From Aurantimicrobium sp. INA4 (GTDB lineage Bacteria > Actinomycetota > Actinomycetes > Actinomycetales > Microbacteriaceae): 64,000 nucleotides of DNA. The DNA lies in the NCBI RefSeq assembly GCF_027924525.1, contig NZ_AP027040.1, forward strand, positions 930,001-994,000, read 5' to 3'. Shown here one piece after another: positions 19,363-28,049 of the stretch. Both the position numbers and the translations under genes were made by a program. The notes beneath the pieces were generated by a model, which had not been told where the DNA came from, ran no database searches, and saw only the letters and a program-made list of their open reading frames with translations. Position 1 is the stretch's first letter. Every line of letters starts with the position of its first letter.

Positions 19363-20961
19363 TTAGGCCAGCTCCACGAGGTCTGCGTATTCCTTGTTCC
19401 AGTGGTCTTCGATGCCGTCAGGGAGGATCAACACACGTTCTGGATTCAAGGCTTCAACGGCACCAGGGTCGTGAGAAACCAAGACGACGGATCCTTTATA
19501 GGTGGCCAATGCACCCAAAATTTCTTCACGAGAAACAGGATCAAGGTTGTTGGTGGGCTCATCCAGGAGCAAAACATTTGCACTGGAGACAACAAGCATG
19601 GCCAGAGCCAAGCGCGTCTTCTCCCCACCAGAGAGAACACCGGCAGGTTTGAGCACGTCATCGCCGGTGAACAGGAAAGAACCAAGCACTTTCCGGCATT
19701 CTGTTTCAGTCATGTGAGAAGCAGCAGAAACCATGTTTTGTAGGACCGAGTCTTGAACTCGGAGTGTTTCGTGCTCCTGAGCGTAGTAGCCGACCTTAAG
19801 TCCATGACCTTCAATGACGTGCCCTGTGTCTGGCTTATCTACCCCAGCCAGGATGCGCAGCAGTGTAGTTTTTCCTGCACCGTTGAAACCAAGAATGACT
19901 ACGCGTGATCCACGATCAATAGCTAGATCCACTGCGGTGAAGATTTCCAAGGACCCATAAGACCTCGAAAGGTCTTCCGCCATAAGTGGAGTTTTGCCAC
20001 ATGGCGCTGGGTCAGGAAAGCGCAATTTTGCAACCTTGTCGCTTTGACGAACCTCGTCCAGGCCTGCTAGGAGGGTTTCAGCTCGACGAGCCATTTGCTT
20101 TGCCGCGACTGCTCCCGAGGCCCGTGCACCCATCTTTGCTGCTTGAGCTTGCAATGTGGAGGCTTTCTGTTCTGCGTTGGCACGCTCTCGCTTGCGGCGT
20201 TGCTCATCTTGTTCACGCTGCTTTTGGTAGTTCTTCCAGTTCATGTTGTAAATATCTATGACCTGGCGATTGGCATCGAGATAGAACACTCGATTGACCG
20301 TTTCACCCACCAGCTCCACATCGTGGCTGATGATGATGAGTCCGCCCTGATATCCCTTGAGAAATTCTCGAAGCCAGACGACTGAATCAGCATCCAAGTG
20401 GTTGGTGGGCTCATCCAAGAGCATCGTGTCTGCACCGGAGAATAAGATTCGTGCCAGTTCAATGCGTCGACGCTGCCCACCTGAAAGAGTCTTGAGCGGC
20501 TGATCGAGAATACGGTCAGGCAATTGCAGGTTGGAGGCAATCGAAGCAGCCTCTGCCTCAGCCGCATAGCCACCCAAGGCATCAAAACGGTCTGCTAATT
20601 CGCCGTATTTGCGCATCGCATCAGCGGCAACTTTTTCGTTGGAGTCACCCATCAGCAGACTGTTCTCAGCCATACCCTGAACCAAAGAGCCCAGACCACG
20701 CGCATTAAGAATGCGTGTTCTGGCTAGTTCTTCTGGATCACCAGAACGGGGGTCCTGAGGGAGATAACCAATCTCACCTGAAATCTCGATAGTTCCCTCA
20801 GCTGGCTGTAAGTCGCCAGCGAGTGTTTTTGTCAAAGTGGTTTTACCAGCACCGTTACGGCCGACCAAACCAATCTTGTCTCCATTGGAGACGCGGAAGG
20901 AAACTTCCGACATGAGCACTCGGGCGCCTACGCGCAGCTCAAGGTCTTGGACGTTGAGCAC
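19363..20961 (-). CDS. ABC-F family ATP-binding protein
   Basis: A 532-aa soluble protein with two ABC domains: Walker A GRNGAGKTT and GFNGAGKTT, signatures LSGGQRRR and LSGGEKTR, and Walker B LLDEPTNHLD and LLDEPTNNLD, joined by a charged linker rich in Arg/Lys/Gln. There are no membrane segments. This is the ABC-F class of ribosome-acting translation factors (EttA/Uup/resistance types); which subtype cannot be decided by eye. GTG start with GGGA upstream. It is divergent from bioY over 67 nt. Confidence 0.94.
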   Translation of the reverse strand: MLNVQDLELRVGARVLMSEVSFRVSNGDKIGLVGRNGAGKTTLTKTLAGDLQPAEGTIEISGEIGYLPQDPRSGDPEELARTRILNARGLGSLVQGMAENSLLMGDSNEKVAADAMRKYGELADRFDALGGYAAEAEAASIASNLQLPDRILDQPLKTLSGGQRRRIELARILFSGADTMLLDEPTNHLDADSVVWLREFLKGYQGGLIIISHDVELVGETVNRVFYLDANRQVIDIYNMNWKNYQKQREQDEQRRKRERANAEQKASTLQAQAAKMGARASGAVAAKQMARRAETLLAGLDEVRQSDKVAKLRFPDPAPCGKTPLMAEDLSRSYGSLEIFTAVDLAIDRGSRVVILGFNGAGKTTLLRILAGVDKPDTGHVIEGHGLKVGYYAQEHETLRVQDSVLQNMVSAASHMTETECRKVLGSFLFTGDDVLKPAGVLSGGEKTRLALAMLVVSSANVLLLDEPTNNLDPVSREEILGALATYKGSVVLVSHDPGAVEALNPERVLILPDGIEDHWNKEYADLVELA

Positions 20962-21016
20962 AGGCTTTTCCCGATTCTTTGTTACTTCTATCTAAGCCAA
21001 GCGGCTTCTACTCCCC

Positions 21017-21022
21017 TAGTAT
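21017..21022 (+). promoter_or_regulatory. Candidate -10 element (TAGTAT), leaderless bioY
   Basis: TAGTAT ends 6 nt before the bioY ATG at 21029. No Shine-Dalgarno is present. A good candidate for a transcript starting at the start codon. Confidence 0.5.
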
Positions 21023-21028
21023 ATTTCT

Positions 21029-21631
21029 ATGTCGAACATCACTCTTGCTGCCTCACGCCCTGTTCTCGCTGACCGCCTTGGTGCGCGCAGCATCGCTACT
21101 GACATCGCTTTCATTGCTGCAGGTGCCGCACTGACCGCTGGTGCTGCACAGATTGTCATCCCAATGTGGCCTGTTCCCATCACCGGACAGACTTTTGCTG
21201 TGCTGTTCGTCGGCGCAACCCTCGGCTCATTACGTGGCGCACTTTCCATGCTTCTCTACATCGGCCTCGGTGTTGCAGGTCTTCCCGTCTTCGCAGAGGG
21301 AGGCGCAGGACTGGCTAAGGTTCTTGGCCCCACTGGCGGTTACATGATCGGCTTCGTGCTTGCTGCTGCCCTCGTTGGTTGGTTGGCACAGCGCGAATGG
21401 GACCGTAAGGTTCTTGGCACCATCGGTGCATTCCTAGCAGGAACTGTTGTGATCTACGCAGTTGGTCTCCCCTGGCTTTCAGTTGCCCTCGGTCAGCTGG
21501 GATACCCCAACGACCTTTCCGCCACATTGCAGGCAGGTCTCTACCCCTTCATTCCTGGAGACATCCTCAAGGCTCTGATCGCTGGTGGACTTCTGCCGTT
21601 CGCGTGGAAGCTCGTCAACCGCACCAAATAA
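21029..21631 (+). CDS. bioY: Biotin transporter BioY
   Basis: Substrate-binding membrane component of the ECF biotin transporter. The 200-aa protein has six hydrophobic segments and typical BioY blocks: PMWPVPITGQTFAVLF, GAxLGSLRGALSMLLYIGLGVAGLPVFAEGG (shown in part), GPTGGYMIGF, and a C-terminal PFIPGDILKALIAGGL. No bioM/bioN ATPase genes are adjacent; BioY may work alone or with a shared ECF module. Monocistronic with its own terminator. Confidence 0.95.
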   Translation: MSNITLAASRPVLADRLGARSIATDIAFIAAGAALTAGAAQIVIPMWPVPITGQTFAVLFVGATLGSLRGALSMLLYIGLGVAGLPVFAEGGAGLAKVLGPTGGYMIGFVLAAALVGWLAQREWDRKVLGTIGAFLAGTVVIYAVGLPWLSVALGQLGYPNDLSATLQAGLYPFIPGDILKALIAGGLLPFAWKLVNRTK

Positions 21632-21645
21632 TCGATTTACAGAAC

Positions 21646-21680
21646 GAAGGCCCCCGACATGGTCGGGGGCCTTCGCTTTT
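21646..21680 (+). terminator. Intrinsic terminator of bioY
   Basis: A 13-bp perfect stem (GAAGGCCCCCGAC / GTCGGGGGCCTTC) with a 3-nt ATG loop, followed by GCTTTT, 15 nt after the bioY stop. Confidence 0.9.
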
Positions 21681-21752
21681 CAATTCAGGTGAAATGTCGC
21701 AGGGGTGCGACGAACACATCAACCTGTAAGCCTGTGCGAGTACGCCAGATGA

Positions 21753-22904
21753 TTACAGCAGAGAATCTAATGCTTGCGCAAGGTCTTCGATGAGATCATC
21801 CATGTCTTCGATGCCAACACTGATGCGAACCAGGTTCGCTGGAACCTCGAGTGCAGTTCCTTCAACGGAATGATGTGTCATCAGCCCAGGGTGTTCAATA
21901 AGTGATTCCACTCCTCCGAGTGAGGGAGCAAGTGTGAAGAGTTTGGTCCTAGTAAGCAGTGTTGTGGCAGCTGTTTCGCCCCCGGCAAGCTGGATTGACA
22001 TCATGCCGCCAAATGCAGACATTTGCCGAGCTGCTATCTCGTGCCCTGGGTGAGAGGACAAACCTGGATAGAGAATGCGTTCAACCGCTGAATGGCCTTC
22101 AAATCGTTGAGCCAAGGCGAGTGCATTCTCTGAGTGGCGCTCCATGCGAATACCGAGGGTTTTGATACCACGCATTGTCAGATAGGCATCAAAAGGTGAG
22201 GAGATAGCTCCCATCCAGTTCTGAATCTGGGCTACTTTCTCAGCAAGATCAGCATCTTTGAGAACGATGGCGCCACCGACAACATCGCTGTGACCGCCGA
22301 GATACTTGGTGGTCGAATGCAACACGACATCTGCACCGAGTTCAAATGGACGCTGCAGAGCTGGAGTAGCAAATGTGTTATCGACAAGTACTAGTGCATC
22401 ATGACGATGTGAAATTGTGGCAACAGCCTCAATATCAACAATGCTCATCAGTGGGTTAGTGGGCGTCTCAATGCGCACAACCTTGGGTTTCGTGGAGGCA
22501 ATGAGCTCTTCAACCTTGGCAAGGTCAGCAAAATCGATAGTTGAATGACCAATGCCGAGAGGTCCATACACTTGCGCTATCGCACGATAGGAACCACCAT
22601 AGGCATCATTGCCTAGGACAATGTGATCACCAGGCTTAAGAATTGCCCTGAAGAAGGCATCTTCTGCCGCCATTCCACTGGCAAAAGAATAGGCAAGCAA
22701 GCCGCCTTCCAGCGAGGCAAGATTGTGCTGTAGCGCTGTGCGCGTGGGGTTATCACAACGTGAATACTCGAAGCCGTTCAGTGGAGTACCAGGAACGTCC
22801 TGTTCGAAGGTTGAAGACAGATAAATCGGAGGAACAACTGCGCCTGTGGTGGGATCTGAAGTTTGTCCAACGTGAATCGATCTGGTGTTAAAACCCTGTG
22901 CCAT
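21753..22904 (-). CDS. metB: Cystathionine gamma-synthase (Cys/Met metabolism PLP enzyme)
   Basis: PLP-dependent enzyme of the transsulfuration family joining an activated homoserine and cysteine to cystathionine. It is 383 aa with SRCDNPTR (48-55), [16 protein letters not shown] (146-152) and the PLP lysine K200 in [12 protein letters not shown]. The ARDDEC-length and motif pattern fits MetB, but cystathionine gamma-lyase is close in sequence and cannot be excluded. Located after the suf operon, transcribed the same way; has its own candidate promoter TAGCCT 7 nt from ATG. Confidence 0.88.
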   Translation of the reverse strand: MAQGFNTRSIHVGQTSDPTTGAVVPPIYLSSTFEQDVPGTPLNGFEYSRCDNPTRTALQHNLASLEGGLLAYSFASGMAAEDAFFRAILKPGDHIVLGNDAYGGSYRAIAQVYGPLGIGHSTIDFADLAKVEELIASTKPKVVRIETPTNPLMSIVDIEAVATISHRHDALVLVDNTFATPALQRPFELGADVVLHSTTKYLGGHSDVVGGAIVLKDADLAEKVAQIQNWMGAISSPFDAYLTMRGIKTLGIRMERHSENALALAQRFEGHSAVERILYPGLSSHPGHEIAARQMSAFGGMMSIQLAGGETAATTLLTRTKLFTLAPSLGGVESLIEHPGLMTHHSVEGTALEVPANLVRISVGIEDMDDLIEDLAQALDSLL

Positions 22905-22911
22905 GTTCTTT

Positions 22912-22917
22912 AGGCTA
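22912..22917 (-). promoter_or_regulatory. Candidate -10 element (TAGCCT), leaderless metB
   Basis: TAGCCT, within GCGTAGCCT, lies 7 nt before the ATG at 22904 on the minus strand; no ribosome site is seen. Confidence 0.45.
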
Positions 22918-22983
22918 CGCCGGCTTTATTACTTGTGGAAAATTTCTTCTCAGAAATGTTACGCCGAGACAGGAGGGAGAAAA

Positions 22984-23313
22984 CTAAATGGAGAAACCCA
23001 ATGCGCGCATCATGTCACGGCCATCATCAGTAATTTTCTCTGGACCCCATGGTGGCATCCACACCCAGTTGATGCGAAACGCCTCAACAACACCATCGAG
23101 TGCTTCAGCCGTTTGCTCTTCAATGACATCTGTGAGCGGGCATCCTGCACTGGTGAGAGTCATGTGGATGATTAGTGCATCGTTTTCGTCATCCCACTTG
23201 AGGTCATAAATCAATCCCAGATCAACGATGTTGATACCCAGCTCAGGGTCCATGACCTCTTTGAGCGCATCAATGCATTGGTTATAGCGCTCGTCGGAGA
23301 GTTCAGAGGACAT
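22984..23313 (-). CDS. sufT: Metal-sulfur cluster assembly factor (MIP18/DUF59 family)
   Basis: A 109-aa protein with the DUF59 core: DPELGINIVDLGLIYDL, then TSAGCPLTDVIEEQ with the conserved Cys, and the WMPPWGPEKIT region. In Actinobacteria this small protein closes the suf operon and helps in Fe-S cluster maturation. It starts 2 nt after sufC. A common symbol is sufT. Cytoplasmic; exact biochemical step uncertain. Confidence 0.93.
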   Translation of the reverse strand: MSSELSDERYNQCIDALKEVMDPELGINIVDLGLIYDLKWDDENDALIIHMTLTSAGCPLTDVIEEQTAEALDGVVEAFRINWVWMPPWGPEKITDDGRDMMRALGFSI

Positions 23314-23315
23314 TG

Positions 23316-24071
23316 TTACGCAATCTCGAGGTAGCGGTCGTAGCCCTCGTTCTCGAGGCGTTCTGCCAGCTCAGGGCCACCTTCTTCGGCAACCTTACCG
23401 TTGACAAAAACGTGGACAAACTGTGGCTTGATGTAGCGAAGAATGCGGGTGTAGTGCGTAATGAGCAACACACCGAGGTTGTTGTTTTCCTTGGCACGGT
23501 TGACGCCTTCAGAAACAATCTTCAATGCGTCAACGTCAAGACCTGAGTCTGTCTCATCTAACACAGCAAACTTTGGCTTGAGAAGTTCGAGCTGAAGAAT
23601 TTCGTGGCGCTTCTTTTCTCCACCAGAGAATCCTTCATTGACGTTGCGCTCAGAGAAACTTGCATCCATACGAAGGTTTGCCATTGCTTCACGCACATCT
23701 TTGATCCAGGTGCGCAGAGCAGGTGTTTCACCATCAATGGCGGTTTTCGCCGTGCGTAGGAAGTTGGTGACAGTGACGCCTGGAATCTCGACGGGGTACT
23801 GCATCGCCAGGAAGAGACCTGCCTTGGCACGCTCATCAACGCTCATCTCAAGAACGTCTTCCCCGTCGAGGGTGATTGATCCACTGTCCACGGTGTACTT
23901 AGGGTGTCCAGCAATTGTGTAGGCAAGAGTCGATTTACCCGAACCATTAGGACCCATGATGGCGTGTGTTTCACCGGAGTTGATCTCTAAGTTGACGCCG
24001 CGCAGAATCTGCTTGGTGCCCTGTTCGGTCTCCACACTGACGTGAAGGTCGGTGATCTTCAGAGTTGACAT
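23316..24071 (-). CDS. sufC: Fe-S cluster assembly ATPase SufC
   Basis: ABC-type ATPase of the SufBCD scaffold. The 251-aa protein has Walker A GPNGSGKST (40-48), the Suf-typical signature FSGGEKKRHEI, Walker B FAVLDETDSGLD and the His switch LLITHYTR. Full length. It sits 3 nt downstream of the Rieske gene in the operon sufB-sufD-Rieske-sufC-sufT. Confidence 0.97.
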   Translation of the reverse strand: MSTLKITDLHVSVETEQGTKQILRGVNLEINSGETHAIMGPNGSGKSTLAYTIAGHPKYTVDSGSITLDGEDVLEMSVDERAKAGLFLAMQYPVEIPGVTVTNFLRTAKTAIDGETPALRTWIKDVREAMANLRMDASFSERNVNEGFSGGEKKRHEILQLELLKPKFAVLDETDSGLDVDALKIVSEGVNRAKENNNLGVLLITHYTRILRYIKPQFVHVFVNGKVAEEGGPELAERLENEGYDRYLEIA

Positions 24072-24074
24072 GAC

Positions 24075-24401
24075 TTAGATCTCTTTCGTAACGGTGGGGT
24101 CAATAAATACTTCGCCGTCAATTACTTCAACGACAAAAACTGGGACAGGTTCGTAGGCAGGCAAGGTCAGAGGCTTGCCGGTGGTGAGCTCAAACTTGGA
24201 GCCGTGAGCCCAACATTCCAACGTGTTGTCCTCGACGAAGCCTTCAGCTAAGGAAATGTCTCCGTGAGTGCAGGTATCACCAATTGCGTGAATATTTCCA
24301 GCTGAATCCAAGACCAGAGCAATAGGGATTCCCCCGGCGATTACGCGCTTTGCCTGATCTTGAACAAGCTCAGATACGGCACAAACTTTTTCAGCAGCCA
24401 T
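24075..24401 (-). CDS. Rieske-type ferredoxin of the suf operon
   Basis: A 108-aa Rieske 2Fe-2S domain with the ligand pairs C44-T-H46 (CTHGD) and C63-W-A-H66 (CWAHG). Commonly annotated as a non-heme iron oxygenase ferredoxin subunit; in Actinobacteria it is regularly placed between sufD and sufC, where it probably supplies electrons or takes part in cluster assembly. Two-nt gap from sufD. Confidence 0.94.
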   Translation of the reverse strand: MAAEKVCAVSELVQDQAKRVIAGGIPIALVLDSAGNIHAIGDTCTHGDISLAEGFVEDNTLECWAHGSKFELTTGKPLTLPAYEPVPVFVVEVIDGEVFIDPTVTKEI

Positions 24402-24403
24402 CC

Positions 24404-25516
24404 CTAAACACCAGCCTCCAGCTTGTTGTTGAGGTATTCCTCAATGCGTTCTTCCAAAGCAGGGACCTCGAGCTGTTGAACAATTTCGTTCAAAAATCCA
24501 CGAACGACCAGACGGCGGGCATCAGCTTCGCTGATTCCACGAGCCTGGAGATAGAACAGCTGTTCGTCATCGAAACGTCCAGTAGCAGAAGCGTGACCGG
24601 CGCCAGCAATGTCGCCGGTTTCGATTTCGAGGTTAGGGATCGAATCCGCACGGGTTCCTTCGGTCAGAACCAAGTTGCGGTTTTGCTCGTATGAGTCAGT
24701 TCCTACAGCCTTGTTACCAATGAGCACGTCACCAATCCACACGGTGCGAGCACCCTTACCTTGGAGCGCACCCTTGTAATTGACACGGCTCTTTGACTGA
24801 GGCGCATCATGGTTGACATACACCTGCTGCTCAATGTGCTGCCCTGCGTCAGCGAAGTAAACACCGTTGAGAACAACGGAAGAGCCAGCATCTGCCAAGA
24901 TCGCGGAAGGATTGACTCGAATGACATCACCGCTGAGGGAGACAAGTGTGTGCTTGAGCTCTGCATCTTTGCCAATGGAGGCGAAGTGGCTACCCAAGTG
25001 CAGGGCGTCATCGTTCCACTCTTGAACGGAGACGAGGTTCAGACGAGAACCAGCACCGAGCACTACTTCCAGGTTTTCAACTAGACGAGCATCACCTGAG
25101 TTTTGCAGGATGACGGTTGCCTGTGCATGAGGAGCTGTAGTGATCAGAATGTGGGCTGCACGAGGTGTTGTTCCCAGGCCATCACGCGTAATGGTGATTT
25201 CACTGTGCTCTTCTGAGGAGGCTGAGATGAGGAGAACTTCTTCGGCAGCCTTCCAGGCGTTAGCAGAAGCCTTGTCCTCGGGCATGCCTGCAACGCCTAC
25301 ACGAGCATCGCTGGAAGAAATCCAGGAGACCTCAATACCAGCAACCTCTGGAGCACTGTAGGGAAAACGTGAACCGTCGAGTAGGCCAGAAATAAGCTCC
25401 TGCAGCTTAGCTACGGGAGAGAATTTCCAATCCAGTTCACGACCTGTAACAGACTCAAAATCTTCTGGGTTAGTCGATTTTGGGCGCGCGGAACGGATTT
25501 GTACAGGGATGGTCAT
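24404..25516 (-). CDS. sufD: Fe-S cluster assembly protein SufD
   Basis: Scaffold subunit paralogous to SufB. The 370-aa protein ends with the conserved SufBD core: GVYFADAGQHIEQQVYVNHD, SRVNYKGALQGKGARTVW, PNLEIETGDIAGAGHASATG with the conserved His, and the FYLQARGISEADARRL tail. Two-nt gap after sufB. Works with SufB and SufC in assembling Fe-S clusters in the cytoplasm. Confidence 0.96.
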   Translation of the reverse strand: MTIPVQIRSARPKSTNPEDFESVTGRELDWKFSPVAKLQELISGLLDGSRFPYSAPEVAGIEVSWISSSDARVGVAGMPEDKASANAWKAAEEVLLISASSEEHSEITITRDGLGTTPRAAHILITTAPHAQATVILQNSGDARLVENLEVVLGAGSRLNLVSVQEWNDDALHLGSHFASIGKDAELKHTLVSLSGDVIRVNPSAILADAGSSVVLNGVYFADAGQHIEQQVYVNHDAPQSKSRVNYKGALQGKGARTVWIGDVLIGNKAVGTDSYEQNRNLVLTEGTRADSIPNLEIETGDIAGAGHASATGRFDDEQLFYLQARGISEADARRLVVRGFLNEIVQQLEVPALEERIEEYLNNKLEAGV

Positions 25517-25518
25517 TA

Positions 25519-26937
25519 CTAGCCCACCGAGCCTTCCATGCCGAGTTCAATCAGCTTGTTCAGTTCCAGGGCGTATTCCATGGGAAGTTCACGGGAGATG
25601 GGCTCGATGAATCCACGAACAATCATGGCCATAGCCTCGTCCTCAGCCATACCGCGACTCATCAGGTAGAAGAGCTGGTCTTCGCTAACTTTGGAGACGG
25701 TTGCTTCGTGGCCTAGCTGTACATCATCGACACGGATGTCAATTGCTGGGTAAGTGTCAGAACGTGAAATGGTGTCCACGAGGAGAGCATCACAACGAAC
25801 CGTGTTGGCCGAGTTGTGTGCGTTAGCGTCCATGCGAATTTCACCACGGTAACCGGCACGTCCCCCGCCACGAGCAATCGACTTGGAGACGATGGAGCTC
25901 TGGGTATTGGGAGCCATGTGAATCATCTTGGCGCCGGCATCTTGGTGCTGTCCGGGGCCAGCAAAAGCAACAGATAGAGTCTCGCCCTTAGCACCCTCAC
26001 CCACGAGGTAGACCGAGGGGTACTTCATGGTGACCTTGGAGCCGATGTTGCCATCAATCCACTCCATGGTTGCACCCTCGTGCGCAATGGCACGCTTGGT
26101 TACCAGGTTGTACACGTTGTTGGACCAGTTCTGGATGGTGGTGTAGCGAACGCGAGCGTTCTTTTTGACCACAATCTCCACAACTGCGGAGTGCAGTGAG
26201 TCACTCTTGTAGATGGGTGCAGTACATCCTTCGATGTAGTGAACGTAGCTGCCTTCATCGGCAATGATGAGCGTGCGCTCAAACTGACCCATGTTCTCCG
26301 TGTTGATACGGAAGTAAGCCTGAAGTGGAATCTCAACGTGAACACCCGGTGGAACGTAGACGAATGAACCACCCGACCACACGGCAGTGTTTAGCGCAGC
26401 AAACTTGTTATCTCCGGCAGGAATGACAGTGCCGAAGTATTCCTCGAAGAATTCAGGGTGCTCTTTCAGAGCAGTATCAGTGTCCATGAAGATGACACCC
26501 TGGCGCTCGAGCTCTTCGTTGATCTGGTGGTACACCACTTCAGATTCATACTGTGCTGCAACACCAGCAACCAAACGCTGACGTTCAGCCTCAGGGATAC
26601 CAAGCTTCTCGTAGGTGTCCTTGATTTCATCAGGGAGATCTTCCCAGGTCTGAGCCTGTCGTTCCGTTGACCGGACAAAATACTTGATGTTGTCGAAGTG
26701 AATTTCGGACAGGTCGGCGCCCCAGTTAGGCATGGGCTTACGGCCGAACATTTCATAGGCTTTCAGACGAGTCTTGAGCATCCACTCTGGCTCGTTCTTG
26801 AGGCCGGAGATGTCTTTAACAACGTCCTCGTTGATACCTCGGCGAGCGCTGGCACCAGCAGCGTCCTTATCGTGCCAACCGAATTCGTACTGGCCAATGC
26901 CCTCAAGTTCGGGCCGGTCGATCAGGATGTCTGACAT
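25519..26937 (-). CDS. sufB: Fe-S cluster assembly protein SufB
   Basis: Main scaffold of the SUF pathway. The 472-aa protein has [30 protein letters not shown] with the conserved Cys, [19 protein letters not shown] and the C-terminal DLxLGHEA-like [15 protein letters not shown]. Length is normal. AAAGAGAG precedes the ATG. First gene of the operon; a sufR-type repressor gene, often found upstream in Actinobacteria, is missing here and ctaA is divergent instead. Confidence 0.97.
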   Translation of the reverse strand: MSDILIDRPELEGIGQYEFGWHDKDAAGASARRGINEDVVKDISGLKNEPEWMLKTRLKAYEMFGRKPMPNWGADLSEIHFDNIKYFVRSTERQAQTWEDLPDEIKDTYEKLGIPEAERQRLVAGVAAQYESEVVYHQINEELERQGVIFMDTDTALKEHPEFFEEYFGTVIPAGDNKFAALNTAVWSGGSFVYVPPGVHVEIPLQAYFRINTENMGQFERTLIIADEGSYVHYIEGCTAPIYKSDSLHSAVVEIVVKKNARVRYTTIQNWSNNVYNLVTKRAIAHEGATMEWIDGNIGSKVTMKYPSVYLVGEGAKGETLSVAFAGPGQHQDAGAKMIHMAPNTQSSIVSKSIARGGGRAGYRGEIRMDANAHNSANTVRCDALLVDTISRSDTYPAIDIRVDDVQLGHEATVSKVSEDQLFYLMSRGMAEDEAMAMIVRGFIEPISRELPMEYALELNKLIELGMEGSVG

Positions 26938-27052
26938 GGCTCTCTTTCTGACGAATCTAGACTAAGAAGAGAACAGAAACATTGGCGCAAAACATCGCGT
27001 CAATCTCGCTTGTTCTCGCCCTCGAGTTATCGGCTTTCGCACGATTTCAACT

Positions 27053-27080
27053 AACGAACTTAGCCTAGCCTTAGTTCGTT
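27053..27080. promoter_or_regulatory. IdeR/DtxR-like iron box inside an 8-bp inverted repeat, suf/ctaA intergenic
   Basis: Arms AACGAACT (27053-27060) and AGTTCGTT (27073-27080) flank a 12-nt centre. The minus strand over 27055-27073 matches the published IdeR/DtxR consensus (TWAGGTWAGSCTWACCTWA) at 14 of 19 positions by my count. It lies 116 nt before sufB and 67 nt before ctaA, so it could act on either gene. Binding is inferred. Confidence 0.45.
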
Positions 27081-27135
27081 GGATAAGACAGGGTAAATGC
27101 GTTCTTCTTCAGCGAACAACATCAAACAGAGTAGG

Positions 27136-27141
27136 TATATT
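27136..27141 (+). promoter_or_regulatory. Candidate -10 element (TATATT), leaderless ctaA
   Basis: TATATT ends 5 nt before the GTG start at 27147; no Shine-Dalgarno is seen. Confidence 0.4.
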
Positions 27142-27146
27142 CCCTC

Positions 27147-28049
27147 GTGAGTAAATTCGTGAATTGGTTCCCCACTTCCGTTGACCGCAAAGTTCGTATT
27201 GCGGCATGGGCAACTTTTGTTGCACAAACACTCATTGTGGTCACCGGTGGCGCTGTTCGGTTGACCGCAAGTGGCTTGGGGTGCCCTACGTGGCCAAGGT
27301 GCACGGAAGATTCTTTTGTCTCCACTCCAGAAATGGGTATTCACGGAGTTATTGAGTTCGGTAATCGCCTGCTCACATTTGCCTTGGTGATCATTGCCGT
27401 TATTACTTTCGCTCTGATTTTTCGGATGCGTAAGAATCGCCGCGATCTCTTCTGGCTTGCGCTCGTAATCGGCTTGGGTATTCCCGCACAGGCGATTATT
27501 GGGGGCATTTCTGTTCTCACCCAGCTCGACCCCTATGTTGTAGGGCTGCACTTTGTGGTGTCCATCGTGATGGTGGCTCTATCAACCATGCTGGTGTACC
27601 GCGTTTATCACGGTAATGCCCCTCGCTCCTGGGTCATTGAACCATCACAATCAAAGATTCCTCTGGTTGTGTGGTTGGTTGCAGTTTTCCAAATGATCAC
27701 GATCATCTTTGGCATTTTGACGACAGGATCTGGCCCGCACGCAGGTGACGCGGATGCCCGCAGGAACGGGCTCGACGGAGAAATCCTGCAGCATTTGCAC
27801 TCATACCCTGCCTACACAGCAGTTGCCTTGACACTGCTGGCGATCGTAATGGCGACACGGGCTCGTTTATTCGCTCTGCGTCATTCCTTGATTCTGCTGA
27901 TCATCCTCAATGGGGTACAGATCACAGTAGGAATTATCCAGTCTCGAACAGGACTACCACCGCTGTTGGTCGGTATCCATATGTTGCTTGCATGCTTGGT
28001 TAGCGCCGCGACAACATATGCGCTCTTGAAATTGCGAAAGGTTGCCTAG
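27147..28049 (+). CDS. ctaA: Heme A synthase (COX15/CtaA)
   Basis: Membrane enzyme that oxidises heme O to heme A for cytochrome c oxidase. The 300-aa protein has eight hydrophobic segments and the four conserved His regions: GVIEFGNRLLTF context after TGGAVRLTASGLGCPTWPRC (in part), GLHFVVSIVMVAL, LQHLHSYPAY and VGIHMLLACLV. It begins with GTG. Divergent from suf and convergent with ctaB: the two stop codons overlap in the palindrome CTAG (28046-28049). Confidence 0.94.
   Translation: MSKFVNWFPTSVDRKVRIAAWATFVAQTLIVVTGGAVRLTASGLGCPTWPRCTEDSFVSTPEMGIHGVIEFGNRLLTFALVIIAVITFALIFRMRKNRRDLFWLALVIGLGIPAQAIIGGISVLTQLDPYVVGLHFVVSIVMVALSTMLVYRVYHGNAPRSWVIEPSQSKIPLVVWLVAVFQMITIIFGILTTGSGPHAGDADARRNGLDGEILQHLHSYPAYTAVALTLLAIVMATRARLFALRHSLILLIILNGVQITVGIIQSRTGLPPLLVGIHMLLACLVSAATTYALLKLRKVA

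Noticed and set aside
19363..20961. Antibiotic-resistance ABC-F protein
   Set aside because: The linker and length do not let me separate a resistance type from a housekeeping EttA/Uup-like type; only ABC-F is claimed.
22905..22983. SAM riboswitch upstream of metB
   Set aside because: The gap to the preceding gene is only 79 nt and shows no SAM-riboswitch core; a leaderless start is more likely.
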